Positions 1 through 8,407 of a stretch of 64,000 bases of DNA are shown in pieces. Location: positions 346,516 through 410,515 of the forward strand of contig CAVRYN010000007.1 in the NCBI GenBank assembly GCA_963725505.1. Reading direction: 5' to 3'. Under the pieces are notes generated by a model. It was not told the DNA's origin and did no database searches. It saw nothing but the letters and a program-made list of their open reading frames with translations. The position numbers and the translations under genes are program-made. Each line of letters opens with the position of its first letter. The first letter of the stretch is position 1. The stretch comes from Udaeobacter sp963725505 (GTDB taxonomy: Bacteria > Verrucomicrobiota > Verrucomicrobiia > Chthoniobacterales > UBA10450).

Positions 1-860
1 ATGAAATTCAAAGCGCGATTGCCATCGACCGCGCGGTTTTTCACGGATCGCGCGTCGTCGGTCCGTCACTCGCGGGAATTTTCATCAGTGCGTGGGGCGC
101 AGCTTCGGCGTTTTTCGGCAACGCAATTTCGTTCGTAGCGCTGATCATTGCGATTCTTTCGCTGCCAGCGCGCCGGCTTGGCACGGCTGAAGAGGAGGAA
201 AAACGGACGAGTGGAATCAAGGATGGTTTTCTTTACGTGGCAAAAGACAAGCCGAGTCTCGCGATGATCGGTCTGATCGCAGCCACTACGTTTTTCATTT
301 TCCCAATTATCACCGTGATGATGCCATTGTATGTGCGCCTGGTGCTCGGGCTCGGCGCGAATCGGCTCGGATTTTTGATGGGCGCTTCCGCAGTCGGCTC
401 AGTGATCGGTGCAATTTTTCTGATCAGCATCCCACGCGAGAAACGGGTGGCGTTTATGATGGTGAACGTCGGCATCGTCACATGCGCGATTTTTGGTTTG
501 TCGCGCGCGCCAAGTTTCTATGTCGCGACCGCGCTGCTCATTTTTAATTCGCTTGGGTTAGCGATGAACTTCGGGCTGGCGAACACGATTGTACAGGAAC
601 GGGCGCCCGATTATCTGCGCGGGCGCGTCTCGGCTGTGTTTATGTTGAGCTTTGTTGGTCTCATGCCAGTCGCGGGTTTGGGAATTACTGGTCTATCGGA
701 TCTCATCGGGATGCGCACAGCACTGGCAATCGCGGCCGGTTGCTACGCTGTGATCGCCTTGATTGTGCTGGGACGCGTGCGCCGGCAGTGCGCGCAACCT
801 GCCGTCGCAGAAACGCCCAGCGCCGAAACGCCCGCGCCGCCGATCGCCGCTGCTGTTTAG
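1..860 (+). CDS. MFS transporter, C-terminal part (5' end outside window)
   Basis: The reading frame is open from the first bases of the window, so the start lies upstream. The visible 285 or so residues carry several hydrophobic segments separated by short basic loops. A segment reading GNAISFVALIIAILSLPARR and the later motif VQERAPDYLRGRVSAVF are typical of the EntS/MFS_3 branch of the major facilitator superfamily, which are inner-membrane drug or siderophore exporters. The C-terminal tail is Ala/Pro-rich and cytoplasmic. The substrate cannot be deduced. The TAG stop at 858-860 is followed at once by the GTG start of the next gene, suggesting co-transcription. Confidence 0.85.
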   Translation, partial: EIQSAIAIDRAVFHGSRVVGPSLAGIFISAWGAASAFFGNAISFVALIIAILSLPARRLGTAEEEEKRTSGIKDGFLYVAKDKPSLAMIGLIAATTFFIFPIITVMMPLYVRLVLGLGANRLGFLMGASAVGSVIGAIFLISIPREKRVAFMMVNVGIVTCAIFGLSRAPSFYVATALLIFNSLGLAMNFGLANTIVQERAPDYLRGRVSAVFMLSFVGLMPVAGLGITGLSDLIGMRTALAIAAGCYAVIALIVLGRVRRQCAQPAVAETPSAETPAPPIAAAV

Positions 861-861
861 C

Positions 862-1776
862 GTGATCGCGTTTTCTACTTGCTGGAACTCCGGCCGCCAT
901 ACCTCCGGAGACGCGATGCTGCGCGAAATCAAAACCGAACTTGGATTTGATTTGATCGAGCTAGGCCATGGTATCCGTGTGTCGCTGATGCCGGGAATCC
1001 AAAAAGTATTTGATGCGGGGGAAGTTCGTTTCAGCAGTTTGCATAATTTTTGCCCGTTGCCCGTCGAAGTGATGATGGCTTCGCCAGATTGCTACCAATT
1101 TTCCGCCGTTTCTTCCGAGGAACGTGGGCGCGCCGTGAAGCAGACGCTTCAGACAATCGATTTCGCAGTGCGACTAAACGCGCCGTTTGTCGTGCTCCAT
1201 TTGGGGCAAGTAAACATGCCACCGATCACTGACCGGTTGATCAACATGGCAAAAACCGGAGCATACTTGTCCCGCAAATATGTGAGATTGAAGATAGAGG
1301 CAGTGCAAAAGCGAGAAAAGATCGCGCCGGCTCATTTGCAGCGCGTGAAAGATTGCCTGCGTCGTATCATTGAGCACGCCGTTTCGAAAAACGTCAGGCT
1401 CGCTTTGGAAGGTCGACGCGGTTACGAAGAAATTCCAACCGAGCGCGAGTTGCCGGCGCTACTGGACGAACTGAATTCGCCGCAGCTTGGTTACTGGCAC
1501 GATTTTGGTCATTCACAAATCAAAGAAAACCTGGGTTTCATTGATCACGCCGAATGGCTGCGCTCGATCGGTCCGCGAGCGTTTGGCTGCCATGTGCAGG
1601 ACTGCGTTTGGCCTGCGAAAGATCACGAGGCACCCTTTACCGGGGATGTGGAATTTCAAAAACTTGTTCCGCTCCTTCCCGCAAACTGCTTATTTGTCTG
1701 GGAGATGAGTCCGAATAAAACGGCCGAAGCAATTCACCAATCGGTCCAAATTTGGAAGGAACGCTTTGGCCAATGA
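862..1776 (+). CDS. Xylose isomerase-like TIM-barrel protein (sugar phosphate isomerase/epimerase family)
   Basis: This is a 304-residue protein if it starts at the GTG at 862, one base after the stop of the MFS gene. I chose this start because the conserved family opening (IAFSTCWNS, then a helix and ELGHGIR) begins right there. An ATG at 916 would delete the first barrel strand, and an ATG at 763 would overlap the transporter by about 100 bases. Barrel signatures include FVVLHLGQVN, RLALEGRRGYEEIP and GYWHDFGHSQ, whose Glu, His and Asp suit a metal-dependent isomerase site. Exact substrate unknown. The stop overlaps the next start (ATGA at 1773-1776), so the two genes are translationally coupled. 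Confidence 0.8.
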   Translation: MIAFSTCWNSGRHTSGDAMLREIKTELGFDLIELGHGIRVSLMPGIQKVFDAGEVRFSSLHNFCPLPVEVMMASPDCYQFSAVSSEERGRAVKQTLQTIDFAVRLNAPFVVLHLGQVNMPPITDRLINMAKTGAYLSRKYVRLKIEAVQKREKIAPAHLQRVKDCLRRIIEHAVSKNVRLALEGRRGYEEIPTERELPALLDELNSPQLGYWHDFGHSQIKENLGFIDHAEWLRSIGPRAFGCHVQDCVWPAKDHEAPFTGDVEFQKLVPLLPANCLFVWEMSPNKTAEAIHQSVQIWKERFGQ

Positions 1777-2801
1777 AAAAAATCCTGGCCACACTTTTCC
1801 AGCTTAGCGTCACCACCGGGGTGCTTTACTGGGTGTATCACGATCCCAGCAGGCGCGCGCAAATGGCTGAGGCGATCCGGAACGCCGAGTATCGCTGGGT
1901 TGGCATGGGCATTCTGGCCTATGTCGTGGTGGAAATCGCCGCTGCCTTTCGCTGGCACGTTTTGCTAAAGGTCCAAAAGATTCACCTTACTCTGCCACGT
2001 CTCACAGGCTTGTTTTTTATCGGGATGTTTTACAACCAGTTTCTCCCCGGCGGCACCGGTGGCGACATCATGAAAAGCTATTACCTGCTGAAGGAAACCC
2101 CCGACAAGAAAGCGGGCGCACTGCTGGCGGTGGTGTTCGACCGCTTTATCGGACTTGTCGCGTTGGTCGCCATTACCGCGACGCTCATCGGTTTGCGTTA
2201 TGATTTCCTTTCGCAGAAGCCCGAGACGCGGAATTTGCTTTGGCTCTTGTTATTCCTTCTTGGCACGTCAGTTGCCTTTTTACTTGCAACCTTCGTCATT
2301 AGTGGGTTCAAACTCTTGCATTCCTTGCCGGCACACTTTCCAGGCCGCGACAAATTGATTGAGATCTCCGCGGCCTATCATCTCTATGCGCGTCATTGGC
2401 GCGCAACGCTCGTGGCGTTTGTTGCATCACTGGTAGCGCATCTTGCCACGTTCACCACGTTTCTATTTGCGGCCTATGCTTTGGGCGCACGCGTGCCGCT
2501 GGTGGACTTCTTTGCTGTGATGCCGGTCGAGCGCACGATCTCGGCGTTGCCCATCAGTTTTGCCGGGATTGGGCTTCGGGAAAAAGTGTTGCAGATCATG
2601 CTCAACGGTCTCTGTGGCGTGCCGGAAGCAACAGCTGTCCTCATCGGCTCGCTGAGTTTTCTGATCATTCTCCTTTGCTGTCTTCCGGGCGCTCTGGTTT
2701 ATCTGTTTTACAGACCGAGTGGCGTAGGGGCACGAGTGAGCTTGCGCGATATGGAACAGGAAGTAGTCACGCTGGAACATGAGCTCGGCGAAGCGGAATA
2801 A
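1773..2801 (+). CDS. UPF0104 / lysylphosphatidylglycerol synthase-type integral membrane protein
   Basis: A 342-residue protein rich in transmembrane helices. The segment FIGMFYNQFLPGGTGGDIMK is the hallmark of the UPF0104 family (the flippase-like domain of MprF/AglD2 proteins). A later PVERTISALPISFAGIGLRE is the second conserved loop. The cytoplasmic synthase domain of MprF is absent, so this is the membrane domain alone, probably acting on lipids or lipid-linked sugars. Start at ATG 1773 is supported by GGAAGGA at 1754-1760 and by the ATGA overlap with the upstream gene. A longer in-frame start at 1752 exists but is less likely. Confidence 0.8.
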   Translation: MKKILATLFQLSVTTGVLYWVYHDPSRRAQMAEAIRNAEYRWVGMGILAYVVVEIAAAFRWHVLLKVQKIHLTLPRLTGLFFIGMFYNQFLPGGTGGDIMKSYYLLKETPDKKAGALLAVVFDRFIGLVALVAITATLIGLRYDFLSQKPETRNLLWLLLFLLGTSVAFLLATFVISGFKLLHSLPAHFPGRDKLIEISAAYHLYARHWRATLVAFVASLVAHLATFTTFLFAAYALGARVPLVDFFAVMPVERTISALPISFAGIGLREKVLQIMLNGLCGVPEATAVLIGSLSFLIILLCCLPGALVYLFYRPSGVGARVSLRDMEQEVVTLEHELGEAE

Positions 2802-2802
2802 A

Positions 2803-2880
2803 ATGTGAGAGGGACCTTAGTGTCCCGATTGGGTGTGATAACAAAAAAATCGCGGCGCACAGGCCGCTCCCACATTTCTA
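2803..2880. repeat. Dispersed inverted repeat at the 5' end of the RibD-like gene
   Basis: The left end AAATGTGAGAGGGAC and the right end GGCCGCTCCCACATTT form imperfect inverted arms around an A-rich centre. The block fills the whole space between the UPF0104 gene and the conserved part of the reductase. All visible start codons of the reductase (GTG 2805, 2820, 2835) lie within it. Confidence 0.6.
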
Positions 2881-3569
2881 GGCGCCCATTCGTCTTCGCC
2901 ACTTTCGCCATGACTGTGGATGGCAAAGTGACCACGAAAAACTTCGCGCCCGTTGATTTCACCTCACGCGAAGACAAGCTGCATTTGTTTCACCAGCGCG
3001 CTCTGGGCGATGCGGTTTTGCTCGGGTACACTAGTTTGAAACGCGACAACGTCCGGCTCGGCATTCCGAAGGATTTGCAGCAAGCCAGAATCAAACGAAA
3101 GCAAACGCCCGCCCCATTGCGGGTGATCGTCTCAAACAAAGGCAGGATCGACAACCGATTGAAGATTTTCCAATCCACCACTTCGCCGATCCTCATTTTT
3201 TCCACGACGCGAATGCCAAAGAAAACTCAAGCCGCGCTCCAACACAAAGCCACTCTGCATCTCACTAAATCCGACGAGATCGATCTTGCTGCCATGTTGG
3301 AAACTTTGCGCAGTAAATACAACGTGCGCAGGCTTGCGTGCGAAGGTGGGCCAACGCTGTTTCGCGCGCTGTTGGAACGGGGCTTAATCGATCAGCTCAA
3401 TCTCACGATTGCGCCCTACATGTTCGGCGGAGCCAAAGCGCCTACGCTGACAGGTCTGAGCAAGGAATTTTTGCCCGCTAGCGTCCATTGCTCGTTAACC
3501 AATATGCGCACGATCGGCGACGAGTGTTTTCTCACCTATCGAATCAAGCATCAGCGGCGGCGGAACTAG
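2805..3569 (+). CDS. RibD C-terminal / dihydrofolate reductase-like family reductase
   Basis: Up to 254 residues. The conserved part begins RPFVFATFAMTVDGKV, followed by FHQRALGDAVLLGYTSL, LACEGGPTLFRALLERGLID and LNLTIAPYMFGGAKAPTLTG. These are the NADPH- and substrate-binding segments of the RibD C-terminal reductase (5-amino-6-ribosylaminouracil reductase) family. The deaminase half of bifunctional RibD is missing, so it is a stand-alone reductase. It could serve riboflavin synthesis or another pteridine/uracil substrate. The first 30 or so residues are encoded by a dispersed repeat and look non-native; GTG 2820 has AGAGGG six bases upstream and may be the real start. The given start is the outer limit. 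Confidence 0.8.
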   Translation: MRGTLVSRLGVITKKSRRTGRSHISRRPFVFATFAMTVDGKVTTKNFAPVDFTSREDKLHLFHQRALGDAVLLGYTSLKRDNVRLGIPKDLQQARIKRKQTPAPLRVIVSNKGRIDNRLKIFQSTTSPILIFSTTRMPKKTQAALQHKATLHLTKSDEIDLAAMLETLRSKYNVRRLACEGGPTLFRALLERGLIDQLNLTIAPYMFGGAKAPTLTGLSKEFLPASVHCSLTNMRTIGDECFLTYRIKHQRRRN

Positions 3570-3651
3570 CCGACTCAACGCGCGCCCGATTGGGCTTGAC
3601 TCACGGGGGCCTCTTAACCACGATGCCGCCGAACACGGTAAGGAAAACAAT

Positions 3652-4014
3652 ATGAAAAACTACATTCGGCTAATCGCACTGGCTCTCTGCTTCGGCACGT
3701 TTGTGCTGCTGGCACCGGCGTCATTCGCTCAAAATAAAGGGGCCAAGCTTCAAGCCATATCGCAGCAACTTGATCTCACGCCGCAACAGAAGGCCAAAGT
3801 TCTGCCCATTCTCGCCGACGAAGGTCCAAAAGTAGAAGCCATTAAGAACAATAGTTCGCTTTCGGGTTTTCAAAAAATGCAGCAGATCAGGGCGATTCAC
3901 CAGCAGACCGATCCTCAGATGAAGGCGATTCTTTCGCCCGCCCAGTACCAAAAGCTGCAGGCGATTCGCCAACAGGCGATCCAGGAGGCAATGCAGAAAC
4001 GACGCGGCCGCTGA
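3652..4014 (+). CDS. Small secreted Spy/CpxP-like protein
   Basis: A 120-residue protein with a clear signal peptide (basic MKNYIR, hydrophobic core, then LAPASFAQ, predicted cleavage after SFA). The mature part is Gln- and Lys-rich and helical, with LDLTPQQKAKVLPIL resembling the LTxxQ repeats of periplasmic Spy/CpxP proteins, and a second unit ILSPAQYQKLQAI. Such proteins are periplasmic chaperones or metal/stress sensors; the role here is inferred from composition only. AGGAAA precedes the ATG at a proper distance. The gene stands alone, convergent with the sulfatase gene four bases downstream. Confidence 0.7.
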   Translation: MKNYIRLIALALCFGTFVLLAPASFAQNKGAKLQAISQQLDLTPQQKAKVLPILADEGPKVEAIKNNSSLSGFQKMQQIRAIHQQTDPQMKAILSPAQYQKLQAIRQQAIQEAMQKRRGR

Positions 4015-4018
4015 TCCA

Positions 4019-6502
4019 TTAGTTGCGCACTGCACTCGCGAAACGCTCCAGGTACATCCGCCGCAGATCTTCGATGCCGAGTTTCTGCGGATTAAGATCG
4101 AACTCTACCTTTTCGATCGTGCCCTTAAAGTACTTCGGCAGAAGTTTCGCGTACCCAAGTTTCGGCACGACAGGGAGACCGTTGTCGGTACCGATGTCCA
4201 TGCCGGCGTAGGCAGTAAATCGTAGCGGCACGGTGTGCTCGATTTTGCCTTCGGCTTCCTGTTTGCCATTGATGAAAAGCCGGCTTGTGCCGCCGGTAGC
4301 AAACTCGCCGGGTTTATCCGCGGTGAACTCATAGCGGACGTTGACTTTGCCCTTCGGCAGCTGGTTACGCGACGTGATGGTGTCCAGTTTCAAACCAAGA
4401 AAACTATAGGTGTGGTTCAGTCGGCCGTCTTCGACATACAGTGAGAAGCCACCTAGAAAACTGCCTTCTGCGACGATGACGCCCGCTATTCCAGGACGCA
4501 AGCCAAGGCCTGATCGGCCCGGATTATCCAAATCCGCGCTGATGCTATACGAACGATTGTAAATCGGGGGAATCATGCCGGACGAGATGTTTTCCGTTCC
4601 GCTGTAATAGGTGAATTTCGTCTGCTCCGTTGAGTATTTGGGAAAGCCCCACAAAAAGGCAATCTCACCGAATAGCGGCAGCACCTGGTATTTCTCGGCC
4701 TCGGTCCAAAACAGCGCGGTGAGTTCGCGCACTTTATCGGGGTATTTGTCCGCGACATCGTCAGCCTGCGAGAAATCCTCGTCGAGATTATACAACTCGC
4801 ACTTGTCGTCGTCCGGGTTCCATTTGTCTGGCGCAAACCGCGCGAGCGTTGGAGGATCCAACTTCCACGGAACTCGGTCCGGGCGCCAGCATGCGATCCA
4901 GCCGTCCTTGTACATGGCGCGGTTTCCCAAAATCTCGAAATACTGTTGGGTGTGTCGCGAGGGCGCATTTGCATTATCGAACGTGGACAGAAAACTCACG
5001 CCATGCATCGGCATCTGCGCGACGCCGTTGACTTCCTTTGGCTCCGGCAGGTCGGCAGCTTCCAGGATGGTGGGTGCGATGTCGGTACAATGAGTGAATT
5101 GGCTCCGCAAGCCGCCTTTGTCCTTGATGCGTTTTGGCCAGCTAATGACCATGGGGTTACGAATGCCGCCGAGATGCGAGGCCACCTGCTTTCCCCATTT
5201 AAATGGCGTATTCCCTGCCCACGCCCACGCTGCCGCATAGTGCGGATCCATATCGGGGCCGCCCCATTTGTCGAGGCCGCCGTAAGCTTTGATCGCCTTT
5301 AATTGCTGCTCAGCAGTGAGTGGAATGCCGTTCAAGGTTATGATTTCGTTGAATGTCCCGTTCTCCGTTCCTTCCATGCTGGCACCGTTGTCACCGAAGA
5401 TGTAAACAATCAGGGTATTGTGGCCTAAGCCCATGTCCTCGATCGCTTGCACGACGCGTCCGACAGCGTGGTCCGTGTTTTCCTGGTAACCGGCATAGAC
5501 CTCCATCTGACGCGCATACACTTTCTTTACGTCCGGCGGTGCGCTGTCCCACGCGGGGAACGCCGGATCACGAGGAGTGAGTTTGGCGTTGGCCGGAACC
5601 ACGCCGAGCTGCTTTTGCCGTGCGAACGTCTCCTCGCGCAACTTGTCCCAGCCCTGATCGAATTTGCCTTTGTATTTGTCGCTCCATTCCTTCGGCACCT
5701 GATGTGGCGCATGAGTCGCGCCCGTCGAGAAATAGAGAAAGAAAGGTTTGTCCGGCGCCTGCGCTTTCTGATTACGAATCCATGTAATCGAATGTTCGGC
5801 CATCGCGTCATTGAAATAAAAATTCTTCTCCTTCGGCACGCCGATGATGTTGTTGTTCTCGGCAAGGAGCGGATCGAACTGACTGGTTTCACCGCCGAGA
5901 AATCCCCAGAAATAATCAAAGCCCAGGGCGTTCGGCCAGCGATCAAAAGGGCCTGCCGGCCCCTGCTGCGTGTCGGGTGTGAGATGCCACTTGCCGATCG
6001 CAGCAGTGTTGTAACCGTTGGCCTGAAGAATTTGCGCGATGGAAGCAGCGCTGGTCGGCCAGTTCGTGCTGTAGCCCGGCCAACCACCGATCAATTCGGA
6101 GATCGAGCCGAATCCAACAGCATGATGATTCCGTCCCGACAGCAAGGCAGCGCGCGTGGGCGAACAAAGTGCCGTTACATGGAACCGATTGTAACGAAGT
6201 CCCTCCGCCGCGAGTTTGTCGAGTGTCGGCGTAGCAACCGGGCCGCCGAACGTGGACGGATTGCCGAAGCCGGCATCGTCAATCAGCACGAGAAGAATAT
6301 TCGGCGCATCCGGAGAAGCTTTTACTGGGTGAGTAAAGCCCGATTTCGATCCTTCCAGCGTACGTTTCGCAATGCCTTCAAACGGTTGGGCCGGGCGCGG
6401 GAGCACCGTTCTATCCCACTCCGGATTCGCTGCGACAACTGCGGACATCTGCATTGTGGCTGCAAGCGCAGTCATCGTCAGGCAGAACATTGGTTTTGGC
6501 AT
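4019..6502 (-). CDS. Arylsulfatase, Cys-type, secreted
   Basis: An alkaline-phosphatase-fold sulfatase of about 827 residues. The active-site signature CSPTRAALLSGR matches CxPxR, whose Cys is converted to formylglycine. Metal-binding segments are visible as LVLIDDAGFG near the N-terminus and IFGDNGAS in the middle, and AIGKWHL supplies the conserved Lys/His. A C-terminal region of about 200 residues resembles the extra beta domain of large arylsulfatases that cleave sulfate esters. The start at ATG 6502 gives a signal peptide (MPKPMFCLTMTALAATMQMS, then SAVVAA); an in-frame start at 6547 would add 15 non-hydrophobic residues. No formylglycine-generating enzyme was recognised in the window. 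Confidence 0.9.
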   Translation of the reverse strand: MPKPMFCLTMTALAATMQMSAVVAANPEWDRTVLPRPAQPFEGIAKRTLEGSKSGFTHPVKASPDAPNILLVLIDDAGFGNPSTFGGPVATPTLDKLAAEGLRYNRFHVTALCSPTRAALLSGRNHHAVGFGSISELIGGWPGYSTNWPTSAASIAQILQANGYNTAAIGKWHLTPDTQQGPAGPFDRWPNALGFDYFWGFLGGETSQFDPLLAENNNIIGVPKEKNFYFNDAMAEHSITWIRNQKAQAPDKPFFLYFSTGATHAPHQVPKEWSDKYKGKFDQGWDKLREETFARQKQLGVVPANAKLTPRDPAFPAWDSAPPDVKKVYARQMEVYAGYQENTDHAVGRVVQAIEDMGLGHNTLIVYIFGDNGASMEGTENGTFNEIITLNGIPLTAEQQLKAIKAYGGLDKWGGPDMDPHYAAAWAWAGNTPFKWGKQVASHLGGIRNPMVISWPKRIKDKGGLRSQFTHCTDIAPTILEAADLPEPKEVNGVAQMPMHGVSFLSTFDNANAPSRHTQQYFEILGNRAMYKDGWIACWRPDRVPWKLDPPTLARFAPDKWNPDDDKCELYNLDEDFSQADDVADKYPDKVRELTALFWTEAEKYQVLPLFGEIAFLWGFPKYSTEQTKFTYYSGTENISSGMIPPIYNRSYSISADLDNPGRSGLGLRPGIAGVIVAEGSFLGGFSLYVEDGRLNHTYSFLGLKLDTITSRNQLPKGKVNVRYEFTADKPGEFATGGTSRLFINGKQEAEGKIEHTVPLRFTAYAGMDIGTDNGLPVVPKLGYAKLLPKYFKGTIEKVEFDLNPQKLGIEDLRRMYLERFASAVRN

Positions 6503-6607
6503 AAGGTTTGGCGTCACGGTGTATGCGCAGCCGCAAGCCTTGGTCAAGAAAGGAATGCTTCCGGTCAGTCGGGCGCAGCGTTGCGTCTTAAACTGTGGAA
6601 GCAGCGC

Positions 6608-7072
6608 TCATTGCGAATTCATTGATCGTTGCAGATCAAGCAGCGCGTGCTGGCTCACTCTAAGGACTCCTTGCTGAGGTCGATCCAGATCGGCAATTAG
6701 CTCTATGACTACAGAAAATGTGACGGCGACGGCAAACACTGCTAGGGATCTGCGCGTTGCGACCAGGCCAGCCTGATAGCCCATTGCAGCGAGAGAAAGA
6801 GCGGCGACTGCGAATAGACCCAACCAGATTGCACCGGGAATGCGACTCCTCAAGCCTGCTTGCACCCGTTTCGCGTGCAGGTCGATCACCTCGTTGAGCG
6901 ACTGGACGAACAAACCGACGACGATGGAATTAGGGTTCTTTCCGCCGACAGACTCCGCTTGGGACCAGAGTTGTTGTTGAATGTTCTCCGACCGCCGTAT
7001 TCCCTCCGCGACGTTGCCCGACCGAACAGCTTCCAAGCAAGCGTCCACGTAGTCTCGGAGAAGTGCTCGAAT
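6608..7072 (-). pseudogene. DUF4239 (bestrophin-like) membrane protein, 5'-truncated remnant
   Basis: The frame opens after a stop at 7073-7075 with no ATG; a GTG at 7048 could start 146 residues. The sequence begins with IRALLRDYVDACLEAV, contains two hydrophobic segments, and ends with ELIADLDRPQQGVLRVS, which is the characteristic C-terminal end of DUF4239 proteins. These are normally about 250 residues with two N-terminal membrane helices that are missing here. The lpxI stop lies only a dozen bases upstream, so the front half has been lost. Either a decayed gene or a very short derivative. Confidence 0.6.
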
Positions 7073-7083
7073 TTATTCGCCAA

Positions 7084-7950
7084 TCATCGAGCGAAAATCG
7101 ATATCTTCGAGCGATTGGCAGCGTCTATGATCGCGTCGTGATCGAGTAGTAAAGTCTTTCCAGCTTCAACAGCGATAACCCGCAGCTTTCCCTCGGCAGC
7201 AATGCGAATTGTTTCGACACCGATCACCGGCACATCGAACCGCATGTCTTGATTTGGCTTGGCAACCTTGACCATGACGGCGCCGTCGCGCACGAGCGCG
7301 CCTCCGCGCTTGATTGTTTCATTTGTTCCTTCAAACGCTTCCACCGCGACAATCGTTCCATTTTTCACAATCACGGTCTGGCCTATGTCGAGCCGCGCGA
7401 TTTCCTTCGCGGTCTTCCAGCCAAGATCGACGTCTTCTTCTTCCTGGCGGGATAACTTCGCTCCTGCAACCAACCCTGACGGTGCGAGCGAATCTTCGAG
7501 AAATGTTGTCGCCGACAAAAGCTCGACGTCGATTTTTGCAAGTTCATCCGCGATGGCCGCGAAGATGGATTCGGCATTGCGCTCTTTTAGTTTTCCCAGC
7601 AAAAGCAGCGCCTTCCAATCTGGCTGCAAATCAAAAAGATTTTTTGGCGCGATTTGTCCGGCCATGATTGCATGATGAACGTCGTGCGCGCGAAAAAATT
7701 TCAGGAGGCGATTCAGTTGGCCAACGCGCATCCATTCGAGCAGATCTACATGTTGCGCGAAGGCTGGATCGGTTTCACCGGTGAACGCCGCCGCGACGAT
7801 TTTCTTAACCCCAGCCTTTCGGGCTGAATCAGCAAGCAGTCTGGGGTACACGCCATTGCCGGCGATGATTCCGAGAGCGTCTAGCGGTGCTTGTGCCAAG
7901 CACCGAATTTGAAATAAACAGGCGCTTGACACAAGCGTCTGTACACTCAC
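7084..7950 (-). CDS. lpxI: UDP-2,3-diacylglucosamine diphosphatase LpxI
   Basis: The LpxI (DUF1009) family removes UMP from UDP-2,3-diacylglucosamine to give lipid X in lipid A synthesis, replacing LpxH. The conserved opening LGIIAGNGVYPRLLADSARK is present, then HHAIMAGQIAPKNLFD, and the C-terminal domain with GGALVRDGAVMVKVAKPNQD and RFDVPVIGVETI. The first 17 residues from GTG 7950 come from a dispersed repeat (Cys/Gln/Ser-rich, unlike the family). A TTG at 7897-7899 directly before AQAPLDALGII is an equally good start. It lies just downstream of the ATP synthase operon on the same strand. Confidence 0.88.
   Translation of the reverse strand: MSVQTLVSSACLFQIRCLAQAPLDALGIIAGNGVYPRLLADSARKAGVKKIVAAAFTGETDPAFAQHVDLLEWMRVGQLNRLLKFFRAHDVHHAIMAGQIAPKNLFDLQPDWKALLLLGKLKERNAESIFAAIADELAKIDVELLSATTFLEDSLAPSGLVAGAKLSRQEEEDVDLGWKTAKEIARLDIGQTVIVKNGTIVAVEAFEGTNETIKRGGALVRDGAVMVKVAKPNQDMRFDVPVIGVETIRIAAEGKLRVIAVEAGKTLLLDHDAIIDAANRSKISIFAR
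7921..7950. repeat. Short dispersed repeat at the lpxI 5' end
   Basis: GGCGCTTGACACAAGCG at 7921-7937 is a near-palindrome. A closely related palindrome occurs at 18226-18244. It provides the upstream-most start codon of lpxI. Confidence 0.5.
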
Positions 7951-7967
7951 AGAAGATTTCCGATACC

Positions 7968-8375
7968 CTACCCGCGGCGGCGACGTTTGACGTGTAACTG
8001 AGCAAGCGCTTTTTGCAACGATGCCTGAATAGCTGCCACTTCCTCGGCAGTGTGATCTTCCTTCATCGCCGCTTTGGCGCGCTCCACTGCGGCTTCGGCA
8101 GTAGCAATGTCGATTTTCTCTGATTCGAGCGCCATGTCAGTTAACACCGAAACCGTGTCAGCCTTGATTTCCACAAACCCCTCGCCAATCGCCATCGTCG
8201 TCTCGCGGCCGCTTTTTATGACGCGCAGTTCGCCGGGCTTCAATGTGGTCAGAAGCGGGACGTGCTTGGGATAAACGCCGAGCTCGCCCTCCGAGCCGGG
8301 AAGGGTCACCATATCCACGTCTTCGGAATAAATCTTTTCCTCGGGCGTTACGATTTCCAATTTCAGAGTAGCCAT
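7968..8375 (-). CDS. atpC: ATP synthase epsilon subunit
   Basis: 135 residues with the N-terminal beta-sandwich typical of F1 epsilon (LEIVTPEEKIYSEDVDMVTLPGSEGELGVYPKHVPLLTTLKPGEL, shown here by its segments TPEEKIYSEDVDMVTLPG and GVYPKHVPLLT) and a helical hairpin rich in Ala, Glu and Lys (AEAAVERAKAAMKEDHTAEE). It links the gamma rotor to the c-ring and can inhibit ATP hydrolysis. It is the last gene of the atpBEFHAGDC operon, 26 bases after atpD; a short tandem-like repeat fills that gap. Confidence 0.95.
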   Translation of the reverse strand: MATLKLEIVTPEEKIYSEDVDMVTLPGSEGELGVYPKHVPLLTTLKPGELRVIKSGRETTMAIGEGFVEIKADTVSVLTDMALESEKIDIATAEAAVERAKAAMKEDHTAEEVAAIQASLQKALAQLHVKRRRRG

Positions 8376-8380
8376 GGTTT

Positions 8381-8407
8381 CCGCTTCAACGGTTTAACGC
8401 TTCAACC
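8381..8407. repeat. CGCTTCAAC/GTTTAACG repeat between atpD and atpC
   Basis: CCGCTTCAACGGTTTAACG followed by CTTCAACC. The same unit type occurs around 16952-17016 on both sides of the obgE/glgA junction. The atpD stop codon (8402-8404) falls inside it. Confidence 0.5.

Noticed and set aside
5447..6625. Long open frame on the plus strand opposite the sulfatase gene (392 codons)
   Set aside because: It is antisense to a gene with clear sulfatase motifs, has Arg/Cys-rich composition and no recognisable domain.
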